A stretch of 64,000 nucleotides of DNA from Hedera helix (GCA_947179155.2 OX359282.1:14204010-14268009), one strand, 5' to 3'. Counted from the stretch's first letter, positions 11,934 through 25,440 are shown. Notes: generated by a model not told the origin, from the letters alone. A program made the numbers and translations.

Positions 11934-13181
11934 GTTTACTTGGACTCTACGAATTCAGCCCCACTCGTTATTTGAAGTATGTCGGGTAAAGTGGTTGAGT
12001 TGGAGCGATCTTCTCTTTTACTCTGCGATCTTGCTGTTGTGTTCAGATTGTAGAGTTTGCCTGCAGTGCTTTAGTGGAATCGTTGAGTTATTGTCTCAGT
12101 TGGCACATTCTTTATTTCTACTCAACGATTGTTCTATGTATAGAACAATCTTCTGTATTGATTTTGACATCCAGATACACTCTATGATTTCTTTTAACTA
12201 CGCAAATCGTATAGTTCTCGTATGTGCTTGTTCTTCAAATTTACTCTACGATCTTGAAAGATTGATTGTATCGTAGAGTACATTTATTCTCTGATACTCG
12301 TTAACTGCTGGCTAATTTTGCTGACTGTTCAACGATCGTAGAGTTCAGCTCTACGATTTGTACTTGATCAGTTCTTCAATTTAGCTTGTATATACTGTAG
12401 ACTTCTTGCACATCTGTCTCTCTTTGATGATCGTAGAGTCGTCCGGGCAAAGAGTCGTACCTTTCATTCTACAAACGTATCGTATCGTTGAGTCTTCTTT
12501 GCTTGGAATCGTAGAGTCCATTCTACGATCATATAGACTGATCAACCTAACAGATTTGATCTTTTCTAACTAAGTCATTTCTTACATTATTACATCATTA
12601 CACATTGAAAGGACTTTTACAGACTCTGACATACACAAATACAACAATGATTCATTCTTATGCTACTCTGCTTATATCATACATCTTTTATGCAGAGTGA
12701 CTCCTACTGAAAGATCAACCTAACATTTCTGATCTTTAAAATCTAAGTCCTTTGTACACAAATATCTTTTAAAAGGACTTTAAAATATTTGAACCGGATA
12801 ACTTTCATTTTCTTTTATAAGACAAGATAGTTTTCAGCAAGATCATATTTGTGTTAAACAAGTGTCTGGATTTACATTATTTAGACATAGGTAAAATATC
12901 ATACACACATGATCATGTAGACACATAATTTGATTAACATATAATCACTTTGTCATTTAAGCACGTAAGCACTTTCATAGTATCTACGCACATAATCACT
13001 TAAGCACATAAGCACATTAACACATAAGCACTTTGTCAGATACACATTGACAATCAACCATGTAAGCACATTTACCACAATCATTTTTGCACAACAGTTA
13101 TTATCATCAAATCAAAACAACCTTTAACACAAATTAATGCTTACTCCCATGCCACACAACACCCTCCTGAAAAACCGACTC
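11934..13181 (-). other. Block X copy 1: unclassified motif-rich sequence
   Basis: This block is the reverse complement of about 56940-58250, with clear but diverged similarity over roughly 1.2 kb. It contains seven exact copies of TCGTAGAG/CTCTACGA and several one-mismatch variants, and a perfect hairpin at 12335-12357. A segment near 12920-13090 (minus strand) repeats GTGCTTA-like words. The open frame at 11926-12276 is parallel to one in the other copy, but its codon content is unconvincing. The left side is cut by the end of the chromovirus LTR, and the right side carries the target duplication of the solo LTR. It may be an LTR U3 fragment. I cannot assign it to a family. Confidence 0.5.
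13177..13181. repeat. Target-site duplication GACTC, left copy
   Basis: GACTC directly precedes the LTR edge at 13182 and recurs exactly at 17351-17355 after the other edge. This shows a single LTR insertion event. Confidence 0.85.
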
Positions 13182-16100
13182 TGTGACGACCCCAAATCCG
13201 GGTTCCTAGAACCTCAGATCCGGTTCAACACGAGTACTACATTTTCCTTATTGTTCATGAATTACAACAATATTATAATTGATAAATAACCATTTATTTA
13301 TAATTTTACAACATCTCTTCCTATTCCAGAATCGAAATCTTTATACATTCCTAGTATGTCTCAATATCAGATATGATACGACATTCTATTACAAACAATT
13401 TGAGTATCAAGACTCATAATACATACCAACCAATTCTTATACTACACAATCATTTTACCTGTCCAATTCGGACTGATATCTACAATGGTCGTGATAGACC
13501 TTCAGTGAATGTAATATCCATTCCTGTTTCTTGATCCTTATCAAGACTTCATATACTTGTACTATCTGAAAATGTTGGTTTAAGCAAGAGTGAGCACGAC
13601 GGCTCAGCAAGTTTAACAGTTACACATAACACATTACATGCTTCACATATACTCTACAATTTATACTTACATCATGCTTTTCATGCATTTCAGTTTATGT
13701 CATACTGCTCATGCATCACATATAACATCTTGCAATTCATGCTTCATTTTTATACATAATCTACATGTAATCATACCTCATGCATATCACAATTATCATC
13801 AATATCTTTCTATTAACAATTTAATATCACATCATAGCATGTTAAAGCACATAGGAGCAAGTTCTGAAAAACTTGTCTGGTCGCTTCTACCATTTACGCT
13901 TATTTGCGTCATTTGCTCAACCTACAATTTATATAACAAATTGACACAATCATTAGCTACCAGGACTTTTAATTAGTCTTAACTTAAGACCTTAACTTCA
14001 AATTATTAACTCTTCAGATGTCCGACAAACGAACCCTTAAGTTCCGGACAAAACCCTAGTCCAAATACAGTTTGGACATGTCGGGTACGCTTAACCAACT
14101 TGCGTGTTCACTACATGTTCTTCGTACGACTTACTTTTGATAAGTTGTCTAAATTAGTCACAAATGGACTATCTACATTGGTTTAATTTTATTAAACTTT
14201 CTTCTTTTACATAACTTAATGATTTGGACATTTAATAATGTACCAAATACCTCAACATATTATCTATTTTTGATAATATACAACTACATTCAAATATTAT
14301 TAACCATTTAATAATATTTTAATCCCTTATTAATATTATTAACCATTTAATAATATTTTAATCACATATTAATATTATTAACCATTTAATAATATTTTAC
14401 TCACTTATTAATATTATTAATCATTTAATAATATTTTAATCACTTATTAATATTATTAACCATTTAATAATATTTTAATCACATATTAATATTATTAACC
14501 ATTTAATAATATTTTAATCACTTATTAATATTATTAACCATTTAATAATATTTTAATCATTTATTAATATTATTAACCATTTAATAATATTTTAATCATT
14601 TATTAACGTCATTAATTATTTAATAACATTTTCATCATTTACTAAAGTTATTACACATTTAATAACCTTTTAATCTTATACTAATATTATTCATCATTTA
14701 ATAATATTTTAATATTTTTCAAACAATACCAATAGTTAACTTTTTTTAATTGTGTTAACTTTAGTCTTTATTTTAAACATTTAGTTACCAATTAATTACT
14801 AATAAATCTTCATATATTGGTTTAATATTCAAACTCATTCATTTTATACATATTTCAACTTAAATTTTCACAAAAAACTCAACCCGGATCGACCCGACCC
14901 GACCCGGACCGACCCAACCCGACCCGGACCGAATCTGCTCCCTGAGAAAGCCGGCTAGAGCGCCTAGGCGCTAGGTAGGCGCTCGACCACTTTTCCGAAA
15001 ATCCTAATTTGGACTGCCCGACCCTCAGTCACTCCGACAGCCGTAACTTCTTCATTTTAAAACATTTTAGGGTGATTCTTGAGTCCATTCTCATCAAAAT
15101 TTCCCCCTCTACAATTTCTCTTTAGAATAAAAATCCAAATTCCAAACGTATCAATGCTTAAAATCACTCACAATGCAACCTAGGGTTTTAAAATCAACAT
15201 GCTTTGAGGAAAAATCCATAACTTCTTTATTTTTCCACATTTTTGAAAGATTCAAGTTGGGTTTTCTTAAAAACTCATAGAGGTAACTTTTTAGCCATAG
15301 AAATACAATTCCCAACTTTTACATTTTAAACTACAACATTAAATAGCGCATAGCTACCTAGGTTTTTACCGGTAAAACTTAATATAGACATTTCTTGCAT
15401 TTTTATGCATACCGCTCATACCAAAACATGATTTAACTATATCAAACCATGATTCTACCAATATAACGTAGCTTAAGAATTCTAGAGCATCAAAATAACT
15501 TTTGATCGGTTAAAAATATATTTTGACCGATTAAAACTTATATAATCTATAAAAATGAAAAAGGTGAAGGTTAGGTCACTTTTGAACCTCTTGATCATGG
15601 ATGCTCTTCTTCCTCTTGACATGATCTTGGCTTGTGACCTCCTCTTGTCCATTCTCTAGCAAATTTCCTTGGTGGATCTTCAATCTCACAAAGGTTTGTT
15701 ACCTATCTCTCAAAGAGCTTTCTCTCTTTTCTCTCTTGGAATACTTGAAAAATGACTAACAAACAAAACAAAAGTGTAGTGGATGCTATATATAGACCAT
15801 CCCTAATCACCATCAACCTTCACTAATCAACTAGTGTTGGTGAACTTAGAGGCTAAGCTAGATTACTATTGCATGGATTGATTGATTGAATGACTAGGGT
15901 GGTTGAAGTGGTTGAACCACTTAGTCCTTTAAGAGATCTTCCAAGCAACATGAGCAACACTCCACCCCCCATGTGGGCTCCCTTCTAAATCTCAGCAAAA
16001 TGCCCATTTTTTGGCTCCAAAATCCAATTATTTTTATCTTATATACATATATATATACACCTTTATATGTATACATCCATATATATATATATTGACCAAC

Positions 16101-17350
16101 CATTTGACCATGTATTGGGCTCCATATTGGGTCATTTAATTAAATTCAATTGGACTTTGAATTATCATTGTTTGGGCTCAACCATTTAATTTAGTTGGGC
16201 TCAATTTAATTGTTACATTGGATTAACATTAAATACCATATGTTACATTTAATTAAAACAAGCATTGGGCTAGTTTAATTAATTACATGGACTAAGGTTT
16301 AATTAATTACATAGACTACTAGGTTAATTTATTTAACTTAGTTTAATACATCAATTGGACTTATAATATAATCCAATTAGACTTACCTTTAATTATTCTA
16401 CCACATTGGGTTACATAATTAACTCATTCATAGTTAATTCTCAACACTACCTTCTTTCCTCTAGCAATTAACCAATGTTTGGTTAATGCTCTCTCATGTC
16501 TACCAACTAGGGTTATTCAATTAACCCTACACTAGTTAATTCTCTACACTCAATCAATACTTGAAATTTCCCAACATATTAACCAACATTTGACTTTTAA
16601 ATTTGGACTCAATATTTGGGCTACTAGTTTATTTTGCATGGGCTCCCTTATTTAATTATTTGGGCTACCCAACACAACTCACACATCTTTATAACTTGGG
16701 TTAGGTAATTAATTTAATTGGACTTATATTAATTACCTCTTGGACTATTAATCAACATAACATTTGGGCTTATTATTTAATTACCCACTTCATACCAATA
16801 TTTTCATATTGGGCTAACATCTATAATCCTTTTGGGCTAGTCCACTAGTAGTAATTAAATTACTTGAACTCTATACCACAACTTAATAATTAAGTTAATT
16901 ACTTAATCAATTAACTTCTTAATATTGTCATTTTAGACAATCATTCTAGCTTCACAATAACTTTAAACCTTAACTAATATAATTAACTTAATTCATTATA
17001 TTTAATGTCTTTCCTTCTTACTCCATTTTTAAACTAATTAATTTATTAGTTTAATTGAGTACTTAATTTACTTCACACATCATCTTGTTTGACTAACAAA
17101 CTCAACTCTAGGTATATATATTAATATAATCACCTTCACTTTTCAATTGAATTTATTTTCTTAATAAATTCTCTACAAGCATCGTTAAAATATTTTCACA
17201 TTTAATTTTCTAACAAATACCTTATGTTAAAAAAAATGTTCACCCATTTTCTACACATCTTACTTCTCAAATTCTAGGTTTTAAACCTTAACCTTTAATA
17301 AAATCAATTAAGATATTATTTAAAATCTTGAAAATATATGGGATATTACA
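13182..17350 (-). repeat. Solo LTR of a Tekay-like chromovirus (4169 bp)
   Basis: Read on the minus strand, the LTR starts TGTAATATCCC at 17350 and ends GGGGTCGTCACA at 13182. It is flanked by the 5-bp duplication GACTC. Orientation is set by the conserved AGCCGTCGTGCTCACTC box, which lies about 400 bases from the 3' edge (near 13590-13610) as in the plus-strand LTR at 6959. A TATA-like CTATATATAG lies at about 15785-15795. A GACCC-rich stretch at 14880-14960 and AT-rich palindromic units at 14240-14720 follow in transcript order. No primer site or polypurine tract adjoins it, so internal sequences were probably lost by LTR-LTR recombination. No gene is supported inside. Confidence 0.85.
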
Positions 17351-17355
17351 GACTC
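17351..17355. repeat. Target-site duplication GACTC, right copy
   Basis: This is an exact match to 13177-13181 and marks the right junction of the solo LTR. Confidence 0.85.
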
Positions 17356-17369
17356 TCGTTGGCGCACTA

Positions 17370-19150
17370 AATAGTAACACTACCCAGATCTTGGAGTTTT
17401 GGTGGTAGCTTCTTTTGAAGTATAGCACTACAATTCTCTGTAAGCGCCACGAACTCAAAATCACCTAGCTTCCTTTCCTTGACAAAATTTCCTTCATGAA
17501 CTTCACATAGCTAGGCTGCTCTAAAGCATTAGCAAATGGAATGTTGATTTGTAGCTTTTTGAACACCTCCAGAAACTTTGAGAATTGCTTATCCAATTTG
17601 TGTTTCTGCAAACGTGGTTGAAACAACATGGGAGGCACAATAGGAATCTTCTTAATACCATTTGAATTCACAGTTGGTTCTTCTTCAGACTTCTTTTCCT
17701 TTTCATCAATCATGTCGTATCCTTCATTAGCACTTTACGTCTTCTTTGGGGTTTCTCCATCAACCTCACGTAACTCCTTACCATTCCAAAGTGTAACTGC
17801 ATTGCATTGTTCTTTGCCTTCCCTTCTTGGATTTATCTCTCTGTATTACTTGGCAAAGCACCTTGAGGACGATTATTAATGGCGTTAGCTAGCTACTCCA
17901 CTTGGTGCTTAAGATTTCGAATTAACACTTATTAACTGGTAATCCTAGTCTCGTTCTGGGTTATGTACTTGGAAAGAAGATCTTCCAAGTTTGACTTCTT
18001 TTCCTGTTGGGGAGGAGTATGGTTCATAACTTCTTGTGGTTGAGCATAAGTTTGAAATCCCGGAGGATATGATGATCTTGGAGCAAAAGATTGAGCTTGA
18101 TTGTTGTTCTATGAGAAATTTGGATGATTTCTCAAGCCAGGATGGTAATGATTAGGAATATTGTTGTTTGGTTGCCTATTGTAATTAGCAACATATTGAA
18201 CCGACTTTGCACTTTTGGCGCAATGATCACTAGGATGATTTCCATCACATAAATTACAAGTCATAGACACTCTGAATAGACTGAACCCCTAGAGTGTCAA
18301 TCTTCTTCGTAAGTGCCTCAACCTGTGCAGCCAATGCAGTAAATGCGTCAAGTTCCAATTTCCCTACCACCTTTTGCTGAGTTCTTCTCTCAGAAGGCCA
18401 TTGGTAATTGTTTGTAGCCATCGTCTCTAATAGCTCATAAGTATCGTCAAAATTCTTCCCCATTAGTGCACCACTTGTAGCTGCATCGATACTTGTTCGG
18501 GTAGAACTGAACAACCCGTTATAGAATGTCTGAACTTGCAGCCACCAAGGTATCCCATGGTGCGAACAACTTCTAAGAAAAATTTTAAATCGTTCCCAAG
18601 CTTCATAGAGAGACTCAGAATCATGTTGGGCAAAAGATGTGATGTCATTCCTCAACCTTGCAGTTTTTGCTGGTGGGAAGAACTTGGCTAGAAATTTCTG
18701 AACTAGATCGGTCCATGTAGTAATAGAGCCCGATGAGAGTGAATGCAATCAACTTTTTGCATTATCACGAAGTGTGAAAGGAAATAGTCGGAGTCTGATA
18801 GCGTCATCGGTAACTCTAGTATACTTAAACGTGTCAAAGATTTCTAAAGAATTCACTAAATGATCATTTGGGTCGCCATTAGGCAACCCACCAAATTGCA
18901 CAGAGTTTTGAATCATCTGGATAGTACCCGACTTGATTTCAAAGCTATTAGCTTGAATTGCGGGTTTTCGAATGCTCGATTGCATTTTTGTAACTAACGA
19001 CATAGCATAATCCCGAAGGGATTTCTATACTTCTTCAGCCATAGCATTTTGATTGTCTATATCTCTACAATACTTCCTCGGTCTATGAAAAGTTCCATCT
19101 ATTTCAGCGTCGTAGGGAAGTGTTTCTTAACCTTTAGATCGGGTGTGCAT
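17370..19150 (-). pseudogene. Athila-2 gag, degenerate
   Basis: This minus-strand gag remnant is clearly related to the Athila gag at 2708-5047. Matching motifs occur in the same order: NSVQFGGLPNGDPNDHLV and RLRLFPFTLRD (18749-19003), SITTWTDLVQKFLAKFFPPA, ESLYEAWERFK and NNYQWPSERRTQQKV (18254-18748), then KLDKQFSKFLEVFKKLQINI (17465-17713). Several stops and frameshifts separate these pieces. The homology ends near 17370, before protease, at the junction with the solo LTR and block X. No pol remains nearby. Confidence 0.9.
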
Positions 19151-19252
19151 ACAATATAAAGACTACCTAAAAAGGAATTAAAAACAGAAAAAAGTTTAAA
19201 CTAAGATTAATTTGATTGAAATTAATATTGAAAAATTTATTAAAATAATAAT

Positions 19253-19270
19253 TCTCCGGCAACGGCGCCA
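19253..19270 (-). other. Primer-binding site complementary to tRNA-Asp (Athila-2)
   Basis: TCTCCGGCAACGGCGCCA on the plus strand matches the tRNA-Asp 3' end with one change from the Athila-1 site. It lies at the expected distance from gag and the LTR. Confidence 0.85.
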
Positions 19271-19276
19271 AAAACT

Positions 19277-20390
19277 TATTGCCTCGTATTCACGAGTAAT
19301 AATAACGTGCAAGCATACATAGTCAATAAGTAATATACTGATAAATAGAGTATCGATCCCATGAGAAAATATTACTAATAATAGTTTTCAAGTACTGAAA
19401 TTGTATAAATTCAATCTTATTTAAACAAATGATTTAAAGTAGTTAAATGAGAATTCATAAAATTAACAAGTAAAGCAATAAATAACAATGATTTAAAAAG
19501 TCTAAGAATACAATTTTCCCAAATGCTTTCTTTAAATTTCCTAACTTTTTTTTTAATAATAAAGTCACAATGAATTGTTAACCGGGAATTCGTCAGTATT
19601 TATACGCCTCTTTCGATGGTCATATAAACATATTCATTCTAAATCCACCACTATGGGAATAGAATTAGAAATGAATATCCTAGCTAAATAAGTCACGATA
19701 TTCCTATGTGAATTAAATTAGACAAGGATTTTAAGATCAGATTCTCCAATTGGCTACACATGGCATATATATATTCCTATGCTATACACGAATTACGTAT
19801 TCCATCCGATGCAGAATAAACATAAACACATGTCATCATACTCGGGTCTAAACCTATAATTCATCTTCCAATTTTATATAGATTACCACACTAATTACTG
19901 ATCAGGTAATTAAACATTAAACACAAAATATGATAAACCAATTCATATGGTGCCAATAAAAAAGAAAGAGAATTTAATTCAAACTATGCACTGAAATCTT
20001 AGATTGAGAGTTTAGTTCATCATGAATACAAGAGTTATCATAGTCATAATATTCAACATCAAATGAATACAAAACTGAAGGAAGGTATTAGAGGATAGAA
20101 AGCAAAATCTGTGAAGAACAAGCTTCAATCTCCAATAGCTGCTCCTTCAATCTTTGGAACCTTCTTTGTTGATCTCTTGTTAGTTCTTGAGCTCCAAGAT
20201 GAACTCCAGCCACCACCCACTGCTCTCTACCTCTAATGATGAAGTTTATGATGTATTTATAGGGCCCATGTTGCGAAAGCCTAAATATGACAAATCAGCG
20301 AGGTGGCGCCCCGACGCTCAACATTTCTGGGCCTCGACGCCTAGTTTCTGCGCCCCGGCACCTAGTTCCTGCACGCCCCGGCATTAGCAT
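19277..20390 (-). repeat. 5' LTR of Athila-2, U3 probably truncated
   Basis: The LTR starts next to the primer site, where the expected TG is mutated to TA. It is similar in layout to the LTR at 5254-6770: a TATA box at about 20255-20262 (CCTATAAATAC on the minus strand) and a GC-rich U3 with repeated GCGCCCCGACGC-like words at 20300-20385. Only about 130 bases of recognisable U3 remain, and the right boundary is a judgement. Confidence 0.65.
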
Positions 20391-21264
20391 CATATATAAG
20401 TGAAACATGCATGATTTATAGTATAATTTCATTACACAATCAGGTAATCTAAGAAAATGTTAGTTAATCATGGCGAACTAAACAAGGCATCAAATTAAGT
20501 AATTATACCGATCAATAATTAGTCCCTACGTATTATATGTTAAGTACATGAACCCTTGTTAGAGTTCCCTTTATTAATCAAACTCTAGTTACAATTACAA
20601 TAATTGCTCAAGATTAGTTCTAATTAAACGTTCTTAAGGAAATCAAGCTGAGCATCTCATTTTAAAAAATCAAGAGATAAAACTTAATGACTAATGAACA
20701 GTGAAGTTTAGTAAAAGAAACAAAATCATCATATCCATAGTTATATTTAAGGCTATTTTGGTATGCCTGACAATAACCAAGAATGAATTTTTTGAGCCAT
20801 TCTTCCATATTGCCAAACATCTGGCAAGCTTCTATTGAGTTGTGAATAATCAACGATTATTTTTTCTCTATAACTTGAAAACATAGTCAGCTATTAGTAT
20901 GTCTGAACTATATGAATATGAAGTTTTGAGATTACAATCTTTTATTTTTTGGGCTGAAAAGGGTGGCGTGCTGGGGAGTAGAAGGATGGCAGTCGTAGAG
21001 TGCTCAAAACTTTTTCTATTTTTTTTGGTTATATGTGTGTGTGTGTGTGTGTGTATAGATCTGAGAGGGAGTTTTGCAATTTGCAAGATCTGTCAGCAAA
21101 GCCTTGTCCCCTTGACCTTTGTTGATGTTGTTTTCTATTATTGTCAATATTCCTGTTTAGATTTTGAGCTTTTATCTACATTAGCTTTTTTACAATAGAT
21201 AGGTGAAATATCTTCTTGCATTTGTAATACTCCTTTATGACTTGAATGATTACCATCTTTCTAG
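20391..21264. other. Intergenic, no gene supported
   Basis: This is AT-rich sequence between the Athila-2 LTR and the first recognisable exportin-4 exon. It holds a (GT)n run at 21036-21054. Further upstream exportin exons may have been lost here. The short open frames look accidental. Confidence 0.5.
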
Positions 21265-24063
21265 ATATCACTTAGCCTTTCAAGCAGCTTACTAAGTGAA
21301 ACAAATGCTGAGAAATATAAAGATTTACGTGCTCTTTTGCAACTCCTTTCAAATCTATGCTCAAAGGATCTGGTATGTTTCCCTTTAATCTGACAAAGAG
21401 CATAATTTATTTATTTTCCCCCTTTTATTGACAAGAATGAGCAGATTTTTCTACCCCATTTTTCATTTATAATCTTGTTTTAAAGTTTTCCTACATAAGA
21501 GGTTTGCAGGTTGACTTTTTGTCAGATTCCATCGAGGCTCATGGCATAAGCATTTCACAGGTCTATATATATTTGTGTCAAGTTTTCTGTCCAACATAAT
21601 ATCGAATTCATTCCAACTTGTAAAATTTGCAGGTTTTATAATTGGGTCTTCACATAGTTAGCCCTCTGATTACTTTGATTTTTAATAAGAAAGTAAGCCC
21701 AGTGCTTTTGTTGCAAACTTAATATTTGCTGGTATTTGGGGCAGTATTTTTACTTTGCTATCACATATGCTGAAGGTTTATCCTGAGATGGTACGGCAAC
21801 TTAGCGCTGAATCCTTTGCTCATATACGTGGGACTCCTAACTTTGGTCTTCACCATCAGGTATAGTCATCAAATAGTAATATTCAGCTAATGCTGCATAT
21901 ACATATAGCGGCCTATGATGTGTAAATAAATTTGTTTTCCTTGCAAGTATACATGCTTTTGAGGATTCTGGAGTCTGAACGAATGCTTGTTTTTGGTGCT
22001 CCACTGTTTTTTGCATAACAAGTAAATTATTTTAAATTTAGTTTTAGCCTTTTCTTATTGTTCTTATGTTTTTCCTTCTTCAGTTGGCTGATAATATAGG
22101 AGGCAGAAGTTGTTGACATGTGTCTGAGAGCTTTGAAAGCACTTGCTTCCTACCATTTAAAGGAAACAGGTGCTGGTAAAGTTGGGTTGGGCTCACATGC
22201 TTCGGATTACAAAGACCCCAATGGAAATTTGCAGGAAGGCATTCTGAGCCAATTCCTTCGTTTGTTACTGCAGTTCCGCTCTTTGAGGATTACAGGTGAG
22301 GCTCAATACCACCATGGAAGTTGAACTACTGTAAATTACGTTCATTGCACTGTTCTGAAGAGCAGAGGTAAATGAGTGAAAGCAGTCATAATCAATAATT
22401 AGATCACTAGCCTAAGCTGATTTGCAGATGTAACACTCTAAAGAATCATCTAATATGTATTTAGCTACGATTGTTTACACAAATGGTTAAAGCACCATTT
22501 GCAATCCATACTAATATGTATCATCTCTGCTCCCAGCACTGATCTTGTCTGCTCTGCTTCCTTTGATCCTTTGTGAACAAGGACTGTATCAGGTATTCTT
22601 GCGTTATGTGTGTGTGTGAGTGTCTGTGCGTGCGTGTATGGTCACTGCAGAATTTCTGATGTGAGTTTTGAAGTTGTGAAACTTGTTATCTAACTTAATT
22701 AATAATTACATCTCTACCTTATGATTTATGGTGAAAGTGCACTCATGCTGACAGAATCTTCCGCTCCTCAAATAAGTTTACATCAATTTCTCGCAAAGTT
22801 ACAAAAAGGAAAAAGAGAGGAAAATATATTGGCCAACCTCTTACCTTATTGTGGAACCCTCGTCAAAGATTCATCTAGAAATAGATTTTTATATACTAAA
22901 CGTAAAAGCGATTACCTTTTTTTTATTCTCTTTATCCTTTTCTTCCTCCTAGCAGCGAATTTATCCTTAATTTCATCATAGTTGTCAAATCGTGAATTAT
23001 ATCGTGTATCGAAAACCCCCGTATCGTATTTCATGTATCGTATCGTGAATTGTATCGTAAGATACAGAAACAAAATAAAAAATATAATAATACATATTTA
23101 AACATATAAAACACAAGCTTGACTATAAAAATAGTCAAGTAAATATTATTATAAACTAAAAATAAATTTTAAAGTTAAACAGTAGCCAAAATAATCTAAA
23201 TTGATTTATTAGATATTATTTCAGTAATGTTTATAGAGTAACAAGAAAAAACGAAAATTCAGATTCACCTTTAATCTATAAAACAAAAGAGAATAATTCA
23301 AATTAACAAGTAGAGATTTATATATCTGCTTATAGAAAGTGATATGAAAAAAATAGAGTGATATTTTAATTAGATATAATACTTTAAAAAGTGATTAAAG
23401 ACTCATAAAACGATATAAAATATGTTTTTCTGAAAAATATTTTCAATTGAAACGTTAAAAGGGTTAAAAGTTTTGTTTTTAGTCTTTTAGATCTACATGA
23501 AAACTTTTTCAAGTAGGTTGCTTTTAAAAAGTATTATATCGTAAGAATCGTATTGAATCGTAAGATACGATATCATTTTAGATTCATCATGCGATATGTA
23601 TTGAATTGTCTCCGTATCATATCATAGGATATGACATATAAAGGATTTGGGTGGGATCATATGATACTCTCACAAATGATCAAGTCAAAGTTTGTAAAGC
23701 TTGCTCTTAGTGAATTAACACTAGATGCTACGTACTAAAATAATTTATTTTGCCTTGGAGAAATTTAAGATCGTCTACTCACTTCAGGGTCATGCATAGG
23801 TCTTTTATTTACTGTGCATAATCCTTTCTAGCATTTCTTTTTCATATCTAACTCCCAGGTGATGTTTCGTGCAGAGACTAGGCAACGAGTTGATAGAAAA
23901 ACGGGCAAATCCAATACTGAAATCAAGGTTGGCAAATGCATTGCAGTCTCTTACAAGCTCAAATAACCTCTCTTCTTCCCTGGATCATGCAAATTTTCAG
24001 AAATTTAGGAAGAATTTACACAATTTTCATATTGAAGTTCATGGATTTCTTCGGACAATATGA
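21265..24063 (+). pseudogene. XPO4: Exportin-4 C-terminal fragment, pseudogene
   Basis: Seven exon-like blocks with AG/GT borders match the C-terminus of plant exportin-4, a nuclear transport receptor. They are 21265-21372 (KYKDLRALLQLLSNLCSKDL), 21510-21560, 21633-21692 (GLHIVSPLITL), 21745-21859 (EMVRQLSAESFAHI), 22107-22295 (MCLRALKALASYHLKETGAG), 22537-22592 (PLILCEQGLYQ) and 23875-24063 (RLANALQSLTSSNNLSS), ending at TGA. Damage is clear: a TAA in the third block, frame mismatches at the third/fourth junction, a frame slip in LLLQF/LFEDY at about 22275, and missing codons in the sixth block. The upstream two thirds of the gene is absent. The last intron is enlarged by a repeat. The identification rests on remembered family motifs. 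Confidence 0.8.
22985..23650. repeat. TATCG-rich repetitive insert in exportin pseudogene intron
   Basis: Both ends of this AT-rich stretch are dense in TATCGT/ACGATA words (22990-23065 and 23540-23640), partly in inverted order, such as GTATCGTAAGATAC. That suggests a MITE-like or foldback insertion. Exact ends and target duplication could not be fixed. Confidence 0.45.
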
Positions 24064-25440
24064 TAAGAACTTTCTATAAAGGCAACTTCCTTCTTATATG
24101 TACATCCATTTAGGGTCTCTGGCTTGTATATTTGCTGCTGGAGATATTCTTGGAGTCGGGATGGCTCAGTTTCTAGCCTACATTACCTCCTAGGTTGGTG
24201 ATGAATTCTTTTTCACTATTTTGTTGGCATGAGATCCCGGGTTTTGGGCAGCCTTCCTCGCTTCCTCGCTTTGCTGTTGGCACGAGATCCATTTTACTTA
24301 TGTTGGTTATTCTTAGTCGATGTGTAATACAATATGGAAATATCTTCTGAATGTATAAGGATGGTAGTTTTATTGAGACCCTTTGGTAAGATGGACTAGG
24401 AAATGTCCGTCATTTTTGCATTTTGGAACGTGCGGTCTGCTAGGAGCGATGATTTTGTGCCCTCATAGTTGCATATGGTAGCAATTGTGAAGGATTTTAT
24501 GCGTGTAGAAGGAATATTTGCAGAGTTGGTTTAGTAGTATTTTTATTTACATTTACAATGTTAAAAAACTACAATTAAACTTACAAGAAACGATCATAAT
24601 TTGAGTCGATCATTAACTAATTAAGAGTCAATTTTGTTAGTATTGAGTTAGCACTCCCGAGTTAGGTAAAAAATAAATTAAATTGGGTTTGGTCTACATT
24701 CATTTACATACAAATACAATCTAAGTTAACTTTGTTCGGACGAGTCACCCTCTAATTTGGATTTTAAGGTGGAAGAATCATTCATTTGCAAACTCTTATT
24801 CTCCAAAAAAAAAACTCTTTTTTCAAAGAATTATTCCTTTTCCAAATTTAGGGCATTTCAAACAAAAATTGGTCTAAACAATTAAGAGTTCAATCATTAA
24901 TGATTGCAAACTTGTCCGTGTATTGTACCGGTATCGAGCTTGTTTATATATAAATAGAGATAGAGATGCATGGTCTGTTAAGGTGCATATGCAGTGATAT
25001 GTGTTTTTGAGTTTAAAATGGGCAAAATAGAAAGAGGAGAAAAAATTGTCTGGTACTTTTATTATTGAGTTTCTTATTGAACAGAATAGAAGAGAAACAG
25101 GCAAAAAACTTGATCACTTTCTTTTCAAAGTTTTTAGCCCAAAAATCGAACAGAAAATTAAATACTATAAGCAAAAAATAAATAAATTCAATCTCTATTA
25201 TTCTATCATAATTAAGTTTTTTTATTTTTCTTTTTAATTCCAAACCCATTAAGAACATTTATATGATAAAAGATAAAAATTATGATTGCTCAAGGGGCAT
25301 ACATATAATAAAGGGTATGGAGTTATCTCTAAATTACATGATTCAAAAAGAGAAAGAGATAAAATGTGTACCTTGAAAATATCGTTGAGAAGATATAACA
25401 CTTGGGGAAGTATAACTTGCGATGAACTTGAAGTTTTTTT
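24064..25440. other. Intergenic, no gene supported
   Basis: Downstream flank of the exportin pseudogene. It is AT-rich, with no convincing coding, RNA or transposon signal. Confidence 0.5.

Noticed and set aside
11926..12276. Protein-coding gene in block X, with a parallel frame at 57836-58114
   Set aside because: The two frames align only because the DNA does. They are hydrophobic and low in complexity, and no conserved domain or start context is visible.
13638..13976. 112-codon plus-strand frame
   Set aside because: Lies inside the solo LTR and reads as His/Ser/Ile-rich low-complexity sequence.
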